Part shown: positions 1 to 8,070 of the stretch, piece by piece
Layout: the number at the start of each line of letters is the position of its first letter
Position numbering within the stretch: position 1 is the stretch's first letter
Origin: Syntrophorhabdales bacterium
Lineage (GTDB): Bacteria > Desulfobacterota > Syntrophorhabdia > Syntrophorhabdales > WCHB1-27
Assembly (NCBI GenBank): GCA_035541455.1
Contig: DATKNH010000012.1
Location: forward strand, 1-36,959
Direction of reading: 5' to 3'
Length of the DNA stretch: 36,959 bases
Program-made: the position numbers and the translations under genes
The notes under the pieces: generated by a model
What the model was told of the DNA's origin: nothing
Database searches by the model: none
The model's input: only the letters and a program-made list of their open reading frames with translations

Positions 1-156
1 CAGGTAATGCGCAATTCCTCTCGCGTAGCAGGATTCAAAAAAAGTCATGACGCGGATTCTGAAACCTATCTTCCTGAAGAGAGCCGCCACTTGGCTCGGG
101 TAATATTCAATACCATTTGCGGCAATTTTCATTGATGCACATGACTCGAATCTCAT
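1..156 (-). CDS. Possible 5' end of an unidentified gene running off the left edge
   Basis: Reading the minus strand from an ATG at 156 (or 132), the frame stays open to the window edge and gives about 50 residues beginning MRFESCASMKIAANG. An in-frame stop lies a little upstream, near 190. I see no convincing ribosome binding site for either ATG, and the peptide matches no family I recognise. It could be the start of a real gene whose body lies outside the window, or chance. The 125 bases between it and the next gene show nothing clear. Confidence 0.2.
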   Translation of the reverse strand, partial: MRFESCASMKIAANGIEYYPSQVAALFRKIGFRIRVMTFFESCYARGIAHYL

Positions 157-281
157 GGCAAATGTGGAACCCGCATCAATGATCACTTAGCACGACATTC
201 CTTACTCTTGACTGATGCCGCGCAGCGAAATACGCGGACTGCCATGAAGGAGTCAGTAACTGGCTGCGCAGAACCGTCGTT

Positions 282-1127
282 CTACCAGAGCGATGCCACA
301 GCCGGTACTTTAGAACGATCCGTAAGTTTGATAGCGTTCTTGTTACACGCTGAGCGGCAGACGCCGCATCCATAGCACCAGCGTTGGTCGACAACCGTCT
401 TGTTGCTCGACGCACTGTGTGTCATGGCACCAAACTGACACACACGCATGCACTGTCTGCAGCCCGAGCAGTCTTCCGGGTTCACCTCAGCAACATATTC
501 TCCTCGGAACATAACCGGAACAGCCTCTGTCACGGTCGAGCGCATTGCGAGACAATCCGCACGATCACAGTTACAGACGCCTGCGATAAACGGCGTCTGG
601 AAGGTCCATACCGTGTGACAGAGACCCTCTTTCTCGTAGTCGCGCAGCGCTGAGATAGCCTCCTCTTTTGTGACCGTCTCAAACCCGGAGGTGTCCGGTC
701 CTGCGTAGAAGCTCTTATCCACGGTACGACAAAGGTCGGCAATCATCCCTCCGTTGGGCGCCATACTTACCCCGTAGCAATAGCGCTTCTCCTTGCCCAT
801 AAATCTGTGGCGACAGATGCAATCCATGCGGACAATGGAATTGACAAAACCGAAAATTTGTTCGATCTCCTCAATGGGGACCACCTGTCCAAAGTGCTGT
901 TTCTTCATTTTCCTGCTGACCATCCGGGCGACAATTGACCTCACGAGTCTCGGGGTCTTTGCGAGGCGATCGAAACTTTGAGCCTTGTGTGCAAGTTCTT
1001 CAGGATGCGTCACGAACTCTTCGATGAACTTCCGTCTGCGCACATCGCTCATCAAGTCTTCCGAATAGTTCTTTGCCTGCAAGTACCACTTCTTTCCTTC
1101 CCCATGTTCATGACAGAATTCGCACAT
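282..1127 (-). CDS. 4Fe-4S dicluster ferredoxin-type protein, cysteine-rich
   Basis: This 281-residue protein ends in two adjacent 4Fe-4S motifs, CSGCRQCMRVC and CYGCGVCRSAC, near residues 220-262. The first lacks the usual proline after the fourth cysteine, having Gln instead. More Cys/His groups lie upstream: MCEFCHEH at the very N-terminus, CICRHR in the middle, and CNCDRADC near residue 190. They suggest extra metal or cluster sites. No signal peptide or membrane segment is visible, so it is probably a cytoplasmic electron carrier or a subunit of a redox enzyme. The start is firm: AGGAGG lies seven bases before the ATG. The redox partner cannot be deduced, because the nearest same-strand gene (an exported hydrolase) is unrelated. 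The family is broad and the specific role is unknown. Confidence 0.8.
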   Translation of the reverse strand: MCEFCHEHGEGKKWYLQAKNYSEDLMSDVRRRKFIEEFVTHPEELAHKAQSFDRLAKTPRLVRSIVARMVSRKMKKQHFGQVVPIEEIEQIFGFVNSIVRMDCICRHRFMGKEKRYCYGVSMAPNGGMIADLCRTVDKSFYAGPDTSGFETVTKEEAISALRDYEKEGLCHTVWTFQTPFIAGVCNCDRADCLAMRSTVTEAVPVMFRGEYVAEVNPEDCSGCRQCMRVCQFGAMTHSASSNKTVVDQRWCYGCGVCRSACNKNAIKLTDRSKVPAVASLW

Positions 1128-1220
1128 GTGCTAACCTCCTGTGCAATCGGCAATGAAGGATCGAATTACTATATACACAAAGATTTCGATACAAATTGTC
1201 TTGTTCGCCGCGTCCGCTTA

Positions 1221-1313
1221 GCTGGCCAGGGAGGCCAGCAACTGACACGCCACTCTTCAAAAGAGTTGCCCACCAGGCAGGGCAAGGGCTCAGGCTTCAC
1301 CCTGAGTCCTTGC
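1221..1313. other. Three consecutive hairpins between two minus-strand genes
   Basis: Three inverted repeats lie in about 95 bases: CTGGCC/GGCCAG (1221-1237), ACTCTT/AAGAGT (1253-1267), and a 13-bp stem with one G-U-type mismatch around a six-base loop (1282-1294 with 1301-1313). They sit just 3' of the isochorismatase-like gene and upstream of the ferredoxin gene on the minus strand. No T-run follows the strong stem on the minus strand, so it is not a textbook intrinsic terminator. It may be a structured 3' UTR, a leader RNA or a processing site. Confidence 0.45.
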
Positions 1314-1323
1314 GACATCGCCC

Positions 1324-2100
1324 CTACTTCCCTGTCGGCGGCCCTGGTTCGAATGTTATCATATTTGAAAGGGTTACCGTTGCCGGGTAATTCGCGCTTC
1401 GAATCGACATGACGTGTAGCGTCATTGCCTGGTTCTCAGGGGTGTCGTCAATGACGCCGTCCATAGGGACAATGACCCGATACCCTCTGACGCAATAGCC
1501 GGATACGGCATACAAAACGCACACATGGGTTAGAGTGCCTGTCAGAATCACCGTGTCTACCTCTTTGGGGAATGTCTTCAAGAGATCGTCCATCGGCGTA
1601 TGAAAGAAAATGTCATGCGTCGATTTCGGCACAAAATATTCCTTCCCCTTGTACAACGGTTTAAGTTCATCGATAATCGGTCCGTAGAGCTTGAACGGTG
1701 AAGCCTTCTGCCTCTTCTCGTAAGGATTGGTGACACCCATCGAATACTGATAGACGACAATCATATCAAGTTTTCGGGCCAGTTCCAGAAGGCTTTTGAC
1801 GTTCTTGATGTTATTGTCACCTCGCCACATATTCTCTCTTTGCTTCGGACCTACGAAATATTCCTGCATGTCCACTATTTGAAAAATGGTTTTCGCGGGG
1901 TCCACGGTAACGGGCTTGGGCTCGTCGAATTTGAGGACCATTTTCATGTCTGAATAATTTGACCAGGTATCTCCCCCTTGGATCTTCACGCTCTTAGGGC
2001 TTTGTGCCAATGCATTCGTCACCGGCAGGATAGTAACGAACACTGCGGTGGCAAGCGCCAGCAGGAGCAGTTTTCTTGAGATCGTATTTACTTTTGCCAT
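1324..2100 (-). CDS. Exported isochorismatase-family cysteine hydrolase
   Basis: The protein has the isochorismatase-like fold signature. An Asp follows a hydrophobic strand (FQIVDMQEYF), a Lys sits in the middle (VPKSTHDIFF), and the cysteine is in GTLTHVCVLYAV, giving the Asp-Lys-Cys triad of cysteine hydrolases such as nicotinamidases. The N-terminus is a signal peptide: basic MAKVNTISRK, a hydrophobic stretch, then an ALAQS cleavage region. The mature enzyme should therefore be periplasmic, which is less common in this usually cytoplasmic family. I chose the ATG at 2100 because GGAGG lies six bases upstream. A longer reading to 2160 would bury the signal peptide. The substrate is unknown. 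It is followed 3' by the hairpin cluster and then the ferredoxin gene. Confidence 0.8.
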   Translation of the reverse strand: MAKVNTISRKLLLLALATAVFVTILPVTNALAQSPKSVKIQGGDTWSNYSDMKMVLKFDEPKPVTVDPAKTIFQIVDMQEYFVGPKQRENMWRGDNNIKNVKSLLELARKLDMIVVYQYSMGVTNPYEKRQKASPFKLYGPIIDELKPLYKGKEYFVPKSTHDIFFHTPMDDLLKTFPKEVDTVILTGTLTHVCVLYAVSGYCVRGYRVIVPMDGVIDDTPENQAMTLHVMSIRSANYPATVTLSNMITFEPGPPTGK

Positions 2101-2324
2101 GATATCCTCCACGTTGAAAGCTTTCAGTCCACGTAAAAGTGTAGTTGCACGCTGATCCAAAGCAAAGTCACAGCATGAAATATCACCCCCTCATCTAGCG
2201 TAAGACACTATTGACGAATTTCTGTTACATGTTTGAGATATCTGCATTCCGAGTGGGCTTCCCAGACAATTATCAGGAAATTCTTTGAGGTTTGTCAATG
2301 CATATCAGAGCGGATGCACAGTAC

Positions 2325-2894
2325 TCATGGCCGATCAAAGAATGGGTTCTTACCGGTTGCCGAGAGCGGGATTCCAAGTATGAGGTCTGAATCGAGAAGG
2401 CCGAGTTCCTTTGCGGCGGCGCCCACCGTGTACATGATCCGGTTGTCGATGCTCAGCTCCGCTGCCAACTTTACGGCAGAGCCAAGGGCAATGCCCAGGT
2501 CGATCGCCTGAAATATACACACCGGACCGCGAAAGTCCTCGCCCTGACGCGCTCCAGAACCGGCAAGCGCTGCGCAGGTCTGGTACCCGCACGCTCCGCA
2601 GTTGAAGGGAAGCTCCATCTTTTTGGGGTCCCTCTTGACGCCCACGAGGAGGACAGCCGCAGCACTCCTTACATTGCTCGCGTCCCTTTTAAAGATGGAA
2701 AGAGGCGTCGATTTCGTCTCGCCCTTTTTTTCCATCGCTGTAGCGAGCATTTCAAGATCAGCGCCCGTGACCGCGGCGGTTTGAAGACGATCGATACCAC
2801 GCGTTTTCGGCGCTGTCCTCATGGCCAGAGCCATCACCGCAATTCCTGCCTCGATGCCGTCGTGTTCCATTGCCTCGCTCCGTATGATTGCCAT
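2325..2894 (-). CDS. DUF2148 ferredoxin-domain protein
   Basis: The protein resembles the DUF2148 family of about 180-190 residues found in anaerobes. The visible marks are a cysteine motif, FNCGACGYQTCAAL, in the middle and a further Cys in GPVCIFQAIDLG, which together could hold an iron-sulfur cluster. The rest is Ala/Gly-rich, with AAVLLVGVKRD-type hydrophobic strands. The start at 2894 (MAIIRSEAMEHDG) is preferred over an ATG 51 bases upstream because a GAGGGGG ribosome site precedes it. No membrane segment is seen. Family members have no established biochemical function. Neighbouring genes do not suggest a pathway beyond general redox chemistry. Confidence 0.75.
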   Translation of the reverse strand: MAIIRSEAMEHDGIEAGIAVMALAMRTAPKTRGIDRLQTAAVTGADLEMLATAMEKKGETKSTPLSIFKRDASNVRSAAAVLLVGVKRDPKKMELPFNCGACGYQTCAALAGSGARQGEDFRGPVCIFQAIDLGIALGSAVKLAAELSIDNRIMYTVGAAAKELGLLDSDLILGIPLSATGKNPFFDRP

Positions 2895-3478
2895 CGAATG
2901 TATACCCCCTCTACCGGGATACCCTAAAGGAAGACATGTCCTCACTATTTATTAGCATAGGCAGCGCTTGGGCTCAAGAATAAGAGCTAACCGCCTCCTA
3001 CCCTCCCATCAATTTCTCTATGTTACCAGCTACCAAAGTCACGCGAAACATGCGTTTTGCGAGCTGTGTCCTTCCGAGTTCACATCTTCGAGCACGCTTG
3101 ATATGGAACCCTCCCCTCTCTATACTCATCAAACCTGAAGAAACCCCGTACCCCTGATCGCCAGTAATCGCTAATCCCATTTGGGACCTGCAGATGCTGG
3201 ATTTTATAGGGAGCCGCCCATGCATTCACAGGATCGTGCTAAAAGTTCGGAGCTTTACGCAAGTCTTTCTCCGGGTAGGTCGCTATAATAGATACATTCG
3301 GGCGTGTCCTTGGTAAGTTACGAAATGGCACGGCTGAAGAATTCAGGCGCTGCATGGAAAGGAGAATGGAGATGAAGCTGCTCGCTGTAAAGGTCCGGTG
3401 AGACAAGAGATGAAGAAACATTGCAACGAACACGGAGGGACACCATAGTATAAGTTACCACATGTAAAGGAGCAAACC
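2895..3478. other. 584-base stretch without a convincing gene
   Basis: Short open frames here on both strands lack ribosome sites and recognisable motifs. A perfect TATAAT lies at 3284-3289 on the plus strand, but the -35 position 17 bases upstream (AAGTCT) is poor. A tiny frame near 3371 (MKLLAVKVR) follows AAGGAGAATGGAG and might be a leader peptide for the downstream gene. I see no tRNA, terminator or repeat. Confidence 0.3.
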
Positions 3479-3811
3479 ATGAGTAAGGAACCTTCAGCAG
3501 TAGAGAAGATGATCGGCGATTTCGCGCCCAAGCTCGTTGAGCTTACGGACGGCGTGCTGTTTGGCGATGTCTGGGAGCGCCTGGAGCTATCAAAGCGTGA
3601 TCGAAGCCTCGTGACCGTGGCTGCGCTGATCGCATTGAATCGCCCCGAACAGTTGCGGTTTCACCTCGAGAAGGCGCTGGACAACGGACTTAGAACGGAA
3701 GAATTGATCGAGGTGATCACCCACCTGGCGTTCTATTCGGGCTGGCCGAACGCAATGAACGCCATCATGGTCGCAAAAGAGCTGTTCTCGAAAAGAGATT
3801 CTTCCGAGTAA
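3479..3811 (+). CDS. Carboxymuconolactone decarboxylase-family protein
   Basis: The 110-residue protein matches the small alpha-helical CMD fold: SKRDRSLVTVAALIALNRPEQLRFHLEKALDNG followed by EELIEVITHLAFYSGWPNAMNA is characteristic. It lacks the CxxC redox pair of the AhpD peroxidase branch, so it resembles the decarboxylase or uncharacterised branch. No signal peptide is present. AAAGGAG lies just upstream of the ATG, supporting the start. It appears monocistronic, with 120 bases before the next gene. The substrate is not evident, because family members act on lactones, quinone-like compounds or peroxides. Confidence 0.85.
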   Translation: MSKEPSAVEKMIGDFAPKLVELTDGVLFGDVWERLELSKRDRSLVTVAALIALNRPEQLRFHLEKALDNGLRTEELIEVITHLAFYSGWPNAMNAIMVAKELFSKRDSSE

Positions 3812-3934
3812 GGAGACTTCCCGGAAACACAGATTTTGCTCGACCTGCCCGGTGGTGGGTGTTACAATCGGAAAGCGTCACGCAGACAGGTGGCATAAGC
3901 TTCCGGAGTATCCCTTTTCCCGGAAGCTTGCCCG

Positions 3935-4663
3935 ATGACAGCAGAAAGAGGGCAGATGCATCTTAACTCCATGGCCATCCATCCTGACAAATATCCTCCC
4001 GGTGCCGCGTCCTATCCCTTCAACCTTGCCATATTCCGGCGTCCGGTCACGATATCCTTCGAGACCCCCATAACCATCTTTATCGGCGAAAATGGCTCGG
4101 GCAAGTCGACGCTTCTCGAGGCCCTGGCTCGCAAGTGCGGCATCCATATATGGCAGGAGACCGAACGGCGGCGCTTCGGGAACAACCCCTATGAAGACAA
4201 GTTCGACCAGTACATTTCCATTGCTTGGAACGGCGACCCCGTCCAGGGCTCGTTCTTCGGTTCGTCCATTTTTCTGGACTTTGCACGATTCCTGGACGAA
4301 TGGGCAGCCGCCTCTCCCGCCATACTCGACTATTTCGGCGGCCAATCACTCCTCACGCAGTCCCACGGCCAGTCCATGATGTCCTTCTTCAGGTCGCGCT
4401 ATAGTCGAAAGGGCGTGTACTTCCTGGATGAGCCAGAAACGGCCCTCTCCCCGAAGACCCAGCTCGACATGCTGAGTCTGCTTGAGACCATGGCGAGCGA
4501 CGGCCATGCCCAATTCTTCCTCGCCACCCACTCGCCTATCCTCCTCGCCTGTCGGGATGCGACTATCTACAGCTTTGACGGCAGCCGTATTGAGCCGATC
4601 CGGTACGAAAATACCGAGCACTACCGCATCTTTAGAGAGTTTATGAACAGGCCGAAGGCGTGA
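3935..4663 (+). CDS. Small AAA/ABC-type ATPase (COG3910-like)
   Basis: A 242-residue P-loop NTPase. The Walker A motif GENGSGKST lies near residue 51, a signature-like segment SHGQSMMSFF near 150, Walker B VYFLDEPE near 163 followed by ALS, and the switch histidine in LATHSP near 200. This order and spacing fit ABC-class ATPases of the predicted ATPase family COG3910, which are stand-alone and of unknown role. No transporter or nuclease partner is adjacent, so a defence role is not supported here. The exact start is uncertain: ATGs lie at 3935, 3956 and 3971, none with a strong ribosome site. The gene converges on serA. Confidence 0.8.
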   Translation: MTAERGQMHLNSMAIHPDKYPPGAASYPFNLAIFRRPVTISFETPITIFIGENGSGKSTLLEALARKCGIHIWQETERRRFGNNPYEDKFDQYISIAWNGDPVQGSFFGSSIFLDFARFLDEWAAASPAILDYFGGQSLLTQSHGQSMMSFFRSRYSRKGVYFLDEPETALSPKTQLDMLSLLETMASDGHAQFFLATHSPILLACRDATIYSFDGSRIEPIRYENTEHYRIFREFMNRPKA

Positions 4664-4743
4664 AACTGGAATACAGGTGTAGTGAAATGGGGACGCCGCT
4701 TTGAAGCAGTGATGCAATCAAACGATCTCTTCAGATTCTACTT

Positions 4744-6321
4744 CTAAACCTCAATCCTCTTTACCTCTATAACGTTGGGGACACCCTGCAACTCCGTGAT
4801 TACTTCATCGCTCACCTTCACGTCCACATCAAGCACTGCTATGGCGAGACCGCCGTCCGCTTTCCTGCCAACATGCATGCCGCCGATATTGATGCCCTTG
4901 TTCGCCAGCGCCGTACCTATGCTGCCCACGACCCCCGGTCTGTCCTGGTGATAGGTGAGCAGCATGTTGCCGGCTAGGTTTGCGACGACAGCGATCCCGT
5001 CCAATCTAACCAGTCTCGGCGCTTCCTTACCGAGCAGTGTTCCATAGACAACCTTTTCGACCTTCCCGTTGGTCAGCCTTATTCCTAGCAGGGATGTGTA
5101 GTCTTCGTGCTCCTTCTCCCTGATCTCCTTGATCTTTATGCCCCGGGACCTGGCTACAATCGGGGCGTTAACGTAGTTCACTCCTTCGACGTGTTGCGAG
5201 AGGATGTTCCTGACAATAGCCTGGGTCAGGATCTTTGTCTCTACCTCAGAGATATCTCCCATATATTCGACTTCTATGTTTTCTACGGGGAATTCACTGA
5301 TAGAGGAGACGAAGGTTGCAAGACGCTCCGAAAGGCCCAGGTACGGCGAAATCTGCCTCAGTGCAGCAATAGAGACAGGCGGCGCGTTCACGCTGTTTCG
5401 TATAACTCCGTTAAGCGCAAAGTCTACGATCTGGTCCGCGATGTCGATCGCAACTTTTTCCTGGGCCTCCTTTGTTGAGGCGCCGAGGTGGGGCGTGCAG
5501 ACCACCTTGTCCGTAAGCACAAGCGGGTGGTCCTTGGGCGGTGGTTCCTGCTCAAACACGTCGAGGCCCGCGCCTGAGACGTGGCCGCTCATCAAGGCAT
5601 CATATAAATCCATCTCGTTCACGATGCCCCCACGGGCTACGTTGAGGATGACCACGCCTTTCTTCGTCTTTGCGAGAGCATTCTTCTCGATCAGGTTTTT
5701 CGTCTCTCTGACCATCGGAAGATGGACAGTGATGAAATCGCTTTCTGCGAGCAGTGTGTCAAGACCCACCAACTCGATGCCTTTGGCTTCGGCGACTTCC
5801 TTCGTAACGAAAAGGTCGTACGCGATTACCCTCATGCCCAGCGCCACAGCCTTCTCGGCGACGATCATGCCAATATTGCCGATGCCAATGACACCCAGCG
5901 TCTTGTTGTAGACCTCGATGCCCATGAGGAGCTTCTTTTCCCATTTACCCTGCTTCATGGTTGCATCCGCAAGCGCTACCTTGCGTGCCACAGCAAACAT
6001 GAGCGCGACCGTGTGCTCCGCAGCCGCAAGGGCGTTTCCCTGTGGGGTATTCATAACCACAATACCCTTTTCAGTCGCTGCTTCCACGTCCACATTGTCA
6101 ACGCCGATTCCCGCCCTGCCGATTACTTTCAGCTTATCAGCGTTCGCAATGATATCGCGGGTCACCTTCGTGGCACTTCTTACGATCAATGCGTCGTACT
6201 CACCGATAATCGCAGCAAGCTCCTCTTTTTTGAGATCGGTTTTGACATCTACAGATAGACCTTTGGACTTCAGGATATCAACCGCCTCTCCGGACATCGC
6301 GTCTGCTATGAGGATCTTCAT
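4744..6321 (-). CDS. serA: D-3-phosphoglycerate dehydrogenase
   Basis: The enzyme oxidises 3-phosphoglycerate with NAD to 3-phosphohydroxypyruvate, the first step of serine synthesis. The 525-residue length is that of the long type with an ACT domain. The NAD loop GIGNIG is at residues 146-151. The catalytic Arg (NVARGG, R230), Glu (E259) and His (PHLGAS, H278) are all present. The intervening regulatory domain covers roughly 320-450, and the C-terminal ACT domain, expected to bind serine, begins around LLTYHQDRPGVVG. A strong AAGGAGG ribosome site precedes the ATG. It is divergent from the trpB2-ior genes, whose first enzyme uses serine, which hints at a shared purpose. It converges with the ATPase gene upstream. 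Confidence 0.97.
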   Translation of the reverse strand: MKILIADAMSGEAVDILKSKGLSVDVKTDLKKEELAAIIGEYDALIVRSATKVTRDIIANADKLKVIGRAGIGVDNVDVEAATEKGIVVMNTPQGNALAAAEHTVALMFAVARKVALADATMKQGKWEKKLLMGIEVYNKTLGVIGIGNIGMIVAEKAVALGMRVIAYDLFVTKEVAEAKGIELVGLDTLLAESDFITVHLPMVRETKNLIEKNALAKTKKGVVILNVARGGIVNEMDLYDALMSGHVSGAGLDVFEQEPPPKDHPLVLTDKVVCTPHLGASTKEAQEKVAIDIADQIVDFALNGVIRNSVNAPPVSIAALRQISPYLGLSERLATFVSSISEFPVENIEVEYMGDISEVETKILTQAIVRNILSQHVEGVNYVNAPIVARSRGIKIKEIREKEHEDYTSLLGIRLTNGKVEKVVYGTLLGKEAPRLVRLDGIAVVANLAGNMLLTYHQDRPGVVGSIGTALANKGINIGGMHVGRKADGGLAIAVLDVDVKVSDEVITELQGVPNVIEVKRIEV

Positions 6322-6531
6322 CGCCCCTCCTTAATCATACTCTTTTGGCGCGTCAGCGGCTTTTGCACGCCACTCTCAGTATATGCTGCACCCTTTCACG
6401 TACACAGGTCTTGCTTTTGCATGAACTTCTAACGATGGCCGCGTACCGCTTTTCACCTTTTGTCCTGTTATTGTAGAGCTTTGCAGGAAAGATTTCAAGA
6501 GAGTCATTAGCATCATTTCTTGAAATTCATC

Positions 6532-6560
6532 TTGACACCTCGAGAGGGCAATGGTACCGT
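6532..6560 (+). promoter_or_regulatory. Candidate sigma-70 promoter for trpB2
   Basis: A perfect TTGACA (6532-6537) is separated by 17 bases from TACCGT (6555-6560), which keeps the key T, A and final T of a -10 box. It would give a leader of roughly 125 bases before trpB2. The rest of the 369-base divergent region 6322-6690 holds palindromes listed separately and a weak TATACT on the minus strand near 6384 that might serve serA. Confidence 0.45.
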
Positions 6561-6567
6561 TAAAAAA

Positions 6568-6663
6568 ACAATTATGTGCAGCTATGCAACCATAGTTGTC
6601 CTTTATAACATACGATATTTACGTGTCCTCGACTCCTTGCCACGGCGCTGGTGTGAAGTCGAG
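6568..6663 (+). promoter_or_regulatory. Palindromes in the trpB2 leader
   Basis: Downstream of the candidate promoter are two inverted repeats. ACAATTATG (6568-6576) pairs with CATAGTTGT (6591-6599) with one mismatch and encloses a second palindrome, CTATG-CAAC-CATAG (6582-6595). CTCGACT (6628-6634) pairs with AGTCGAG (6657-6663). They could be repressor operators or a folded leader. I recognise no known riboswitch in them. Confidence 0.35.
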
Positions 6664-6690
6664 AGTCTATATAACCGATAAGGAGGAGCC

Positions 6691-8049
6691 ATGGAAACAA
6701 AGATCTTGTTGCCGGAAAGTGAAATCCCGACGAAATGGTACAACATACAGGCAGACCTGCCCAACCCGCTCCCACCTCCGCTCCACCCGGCAACAGGTCA
6801 ACCTGTGGGGCCGGACGATTTAGCCCCTGTCTTTCCCATGAATATAATCGAACAGGAAGTATCGACCCAGAGGTGGATAGACATACCCGAGCCTGTACTC
6901 GAGAAGCTCCTGATATGGAGGCCTACCCCACTGTACCGGGCCCATCGCCTGGAGCGCTTCCTCGGTACGCCTGCCCGGATCTACTACAAACACGAAGGCG
7001 TAAGCCCCGCCGGCAGCCACAAACCAAACACTGCTATTCCGCAGGCCTATTACAACAAGATCTTCGGCATCAAGAGGCTCACCACCGAAACGGGTGCGGG
7101 GCAATGGGGAAGCGCTCTATCGTTTGCCTGCAACCAGTTCGGGCTCGAACTGAAAGTCTACATGGTGCGGGTAAGCTATAACCAAAAACCGTATCGTCGC
7201 ATGCTGATGGAGACGTGGGGTGCCAAGTGCGTCCCCAGCCCCAGTCCGGACACCGCTGCGGGAAGGGGCTTTCTGGAACAGAACCAAGACCATCCGGGAA
7301 GTCTCGGGATCGCGATCAGCGAGGCGGTGGAAGACTGCGTTACCTCCAAAGACACGCGGTACTCTCTTGGCAGCGTCTTGAACCACGTGCTCATGCATCA
7401 GACCATCGTGGGTCTTGAGGCGCAGAAGCAGATGGCGATGGCGAAGGATTATCCCGACGTGGTGATCGGTTGCGTGGGTGGCGGCAGTAATTTTGCCGGG
7501 CTTGCTTTTCCGTTCGTGCGTGACAAGATCACAGAAGGAAAGAAGACCAGGGTGATCGGGTGTGAGCCCACGTCCTGCCCGACCATGACAAAAGGCCCGT
7601 ATGTTTATGATTTTGGCGACACGGCCGGTATGACGCCGCTTATGGCAATGCACTCGCTGGGCCACGGCTTCGTGCCCGCTCCCATCCATGCGGGGGGATT
7701 GCGTTACCACGGTGTGGCGCCTCTTCTGAGCAGGCTTATTGTCGACGGCTTCGTAGAAGGAAGGGCTTACGACCAGTCCCAGACGTTCGCGGCGGGACTT
7801 ACGTGGGCGCGCACAGAAGGATTCGTACCGGCACCGGAGACAAACCATGCGATTGCCGCCGTCATAGAGGAGGCGAAACGCGCAAAAGAGGAAGGCGAGC
7901 CTCGGGTGATCCTGCTCATCTGGAGCGGCCACGGTCTGATCGACTTATCGGCATACGACGCCTACCTTTCGGGAAGGCTGCAGGACTCACCGATGGAGGA
8001 TGACCAGGTTTCGCTTCTCTGCAGGGATTTGAAACGAGTAGGTCTGTAG
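6691..8049 (+). CDS. trpB: TrpB2-type tryptophan synthase beta chain
   Basis: A PLP enzyme expected to join indole and L-serine to give tryptophan. The Lys in GSHKPNTA (K111) is the cofactor lysine, and GCVGGGSN near residue 263 is the phosphate-binding loop. The 452-residue length and an N-terminal extension ([12 protein letters not shown]) mark the TrpB2 class rather than the shorter TrpB1. No trpA lies nearby, so the enzyme would depend on free indole or act as a serine- or indole-salvage enzyme. AAGGAGGAGCC lies directly before the ATG. It begins a plus-strand run: the aminotransferase starts 21 bases after its stop and iorA follows. Confidence 0.93.
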   Translation: METKILLPESEIPTKWYNIQADLPNPLPPPLHPATGQPVGPDDLAPVFPMNIIEQEVSTQRWIDIPEPVLEKLLIWRPTPLYRAHRLERFLGTPARIYYKHEGVSPAGSHKPNTAIPQAYYNKIFGIKRLTTETGAGQWGSALSFACNQFGLELKVYMVRVSYNQKPYRRMLMETWGAKCVPSPSPDTAAGRGFLEQNQDHPGSLGIAISEAVEDCVTSKDTRYSLGSVLNHVLMHQTIVGLEAQKQMAMAKDYPDVVIGCVGGGSNFAGLAFPFVRDKITEGKKTRVIGCEPTSCPTMTKGPYVYDFGDTAGMTPLMAMHSLGHGFVPAPIHAGGLRYHGVAPLLSRLIVDGFVEGRAYDQSQTFAAGLTWARTEGFVPAPETNHAIAAVIEEAKRAKEEGEPRVILLIWSGHGLIDLSAYDAYLSGRLQDSPMEDDQVSLLCRDLKRVGL

Positions 8050-8070
8050 TCCGCGGAGGAGCCGATTCCA

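Noticed and set aside
3160-3180. AGTAATCGC-like string reminiscent of a conserved 16S rRNA segment
   Set aside because: Only about nine bases agree and nothing around it matches rRNA, so it is coincidence.
2998-3433. Short minus-strand open frames in the gap before the carboxymuconolactone decarboxylase-like gene
   Set aside because: No ribosome sites, no recognisable motifs, and composition typical of chance frames.
3935-4663. Idea that the small AAA ATPase is part of a phage-defence pair
   Set aside because: No nuclease or other effector gene is adjacent. Both neighbours are ordinary metabolic genes.
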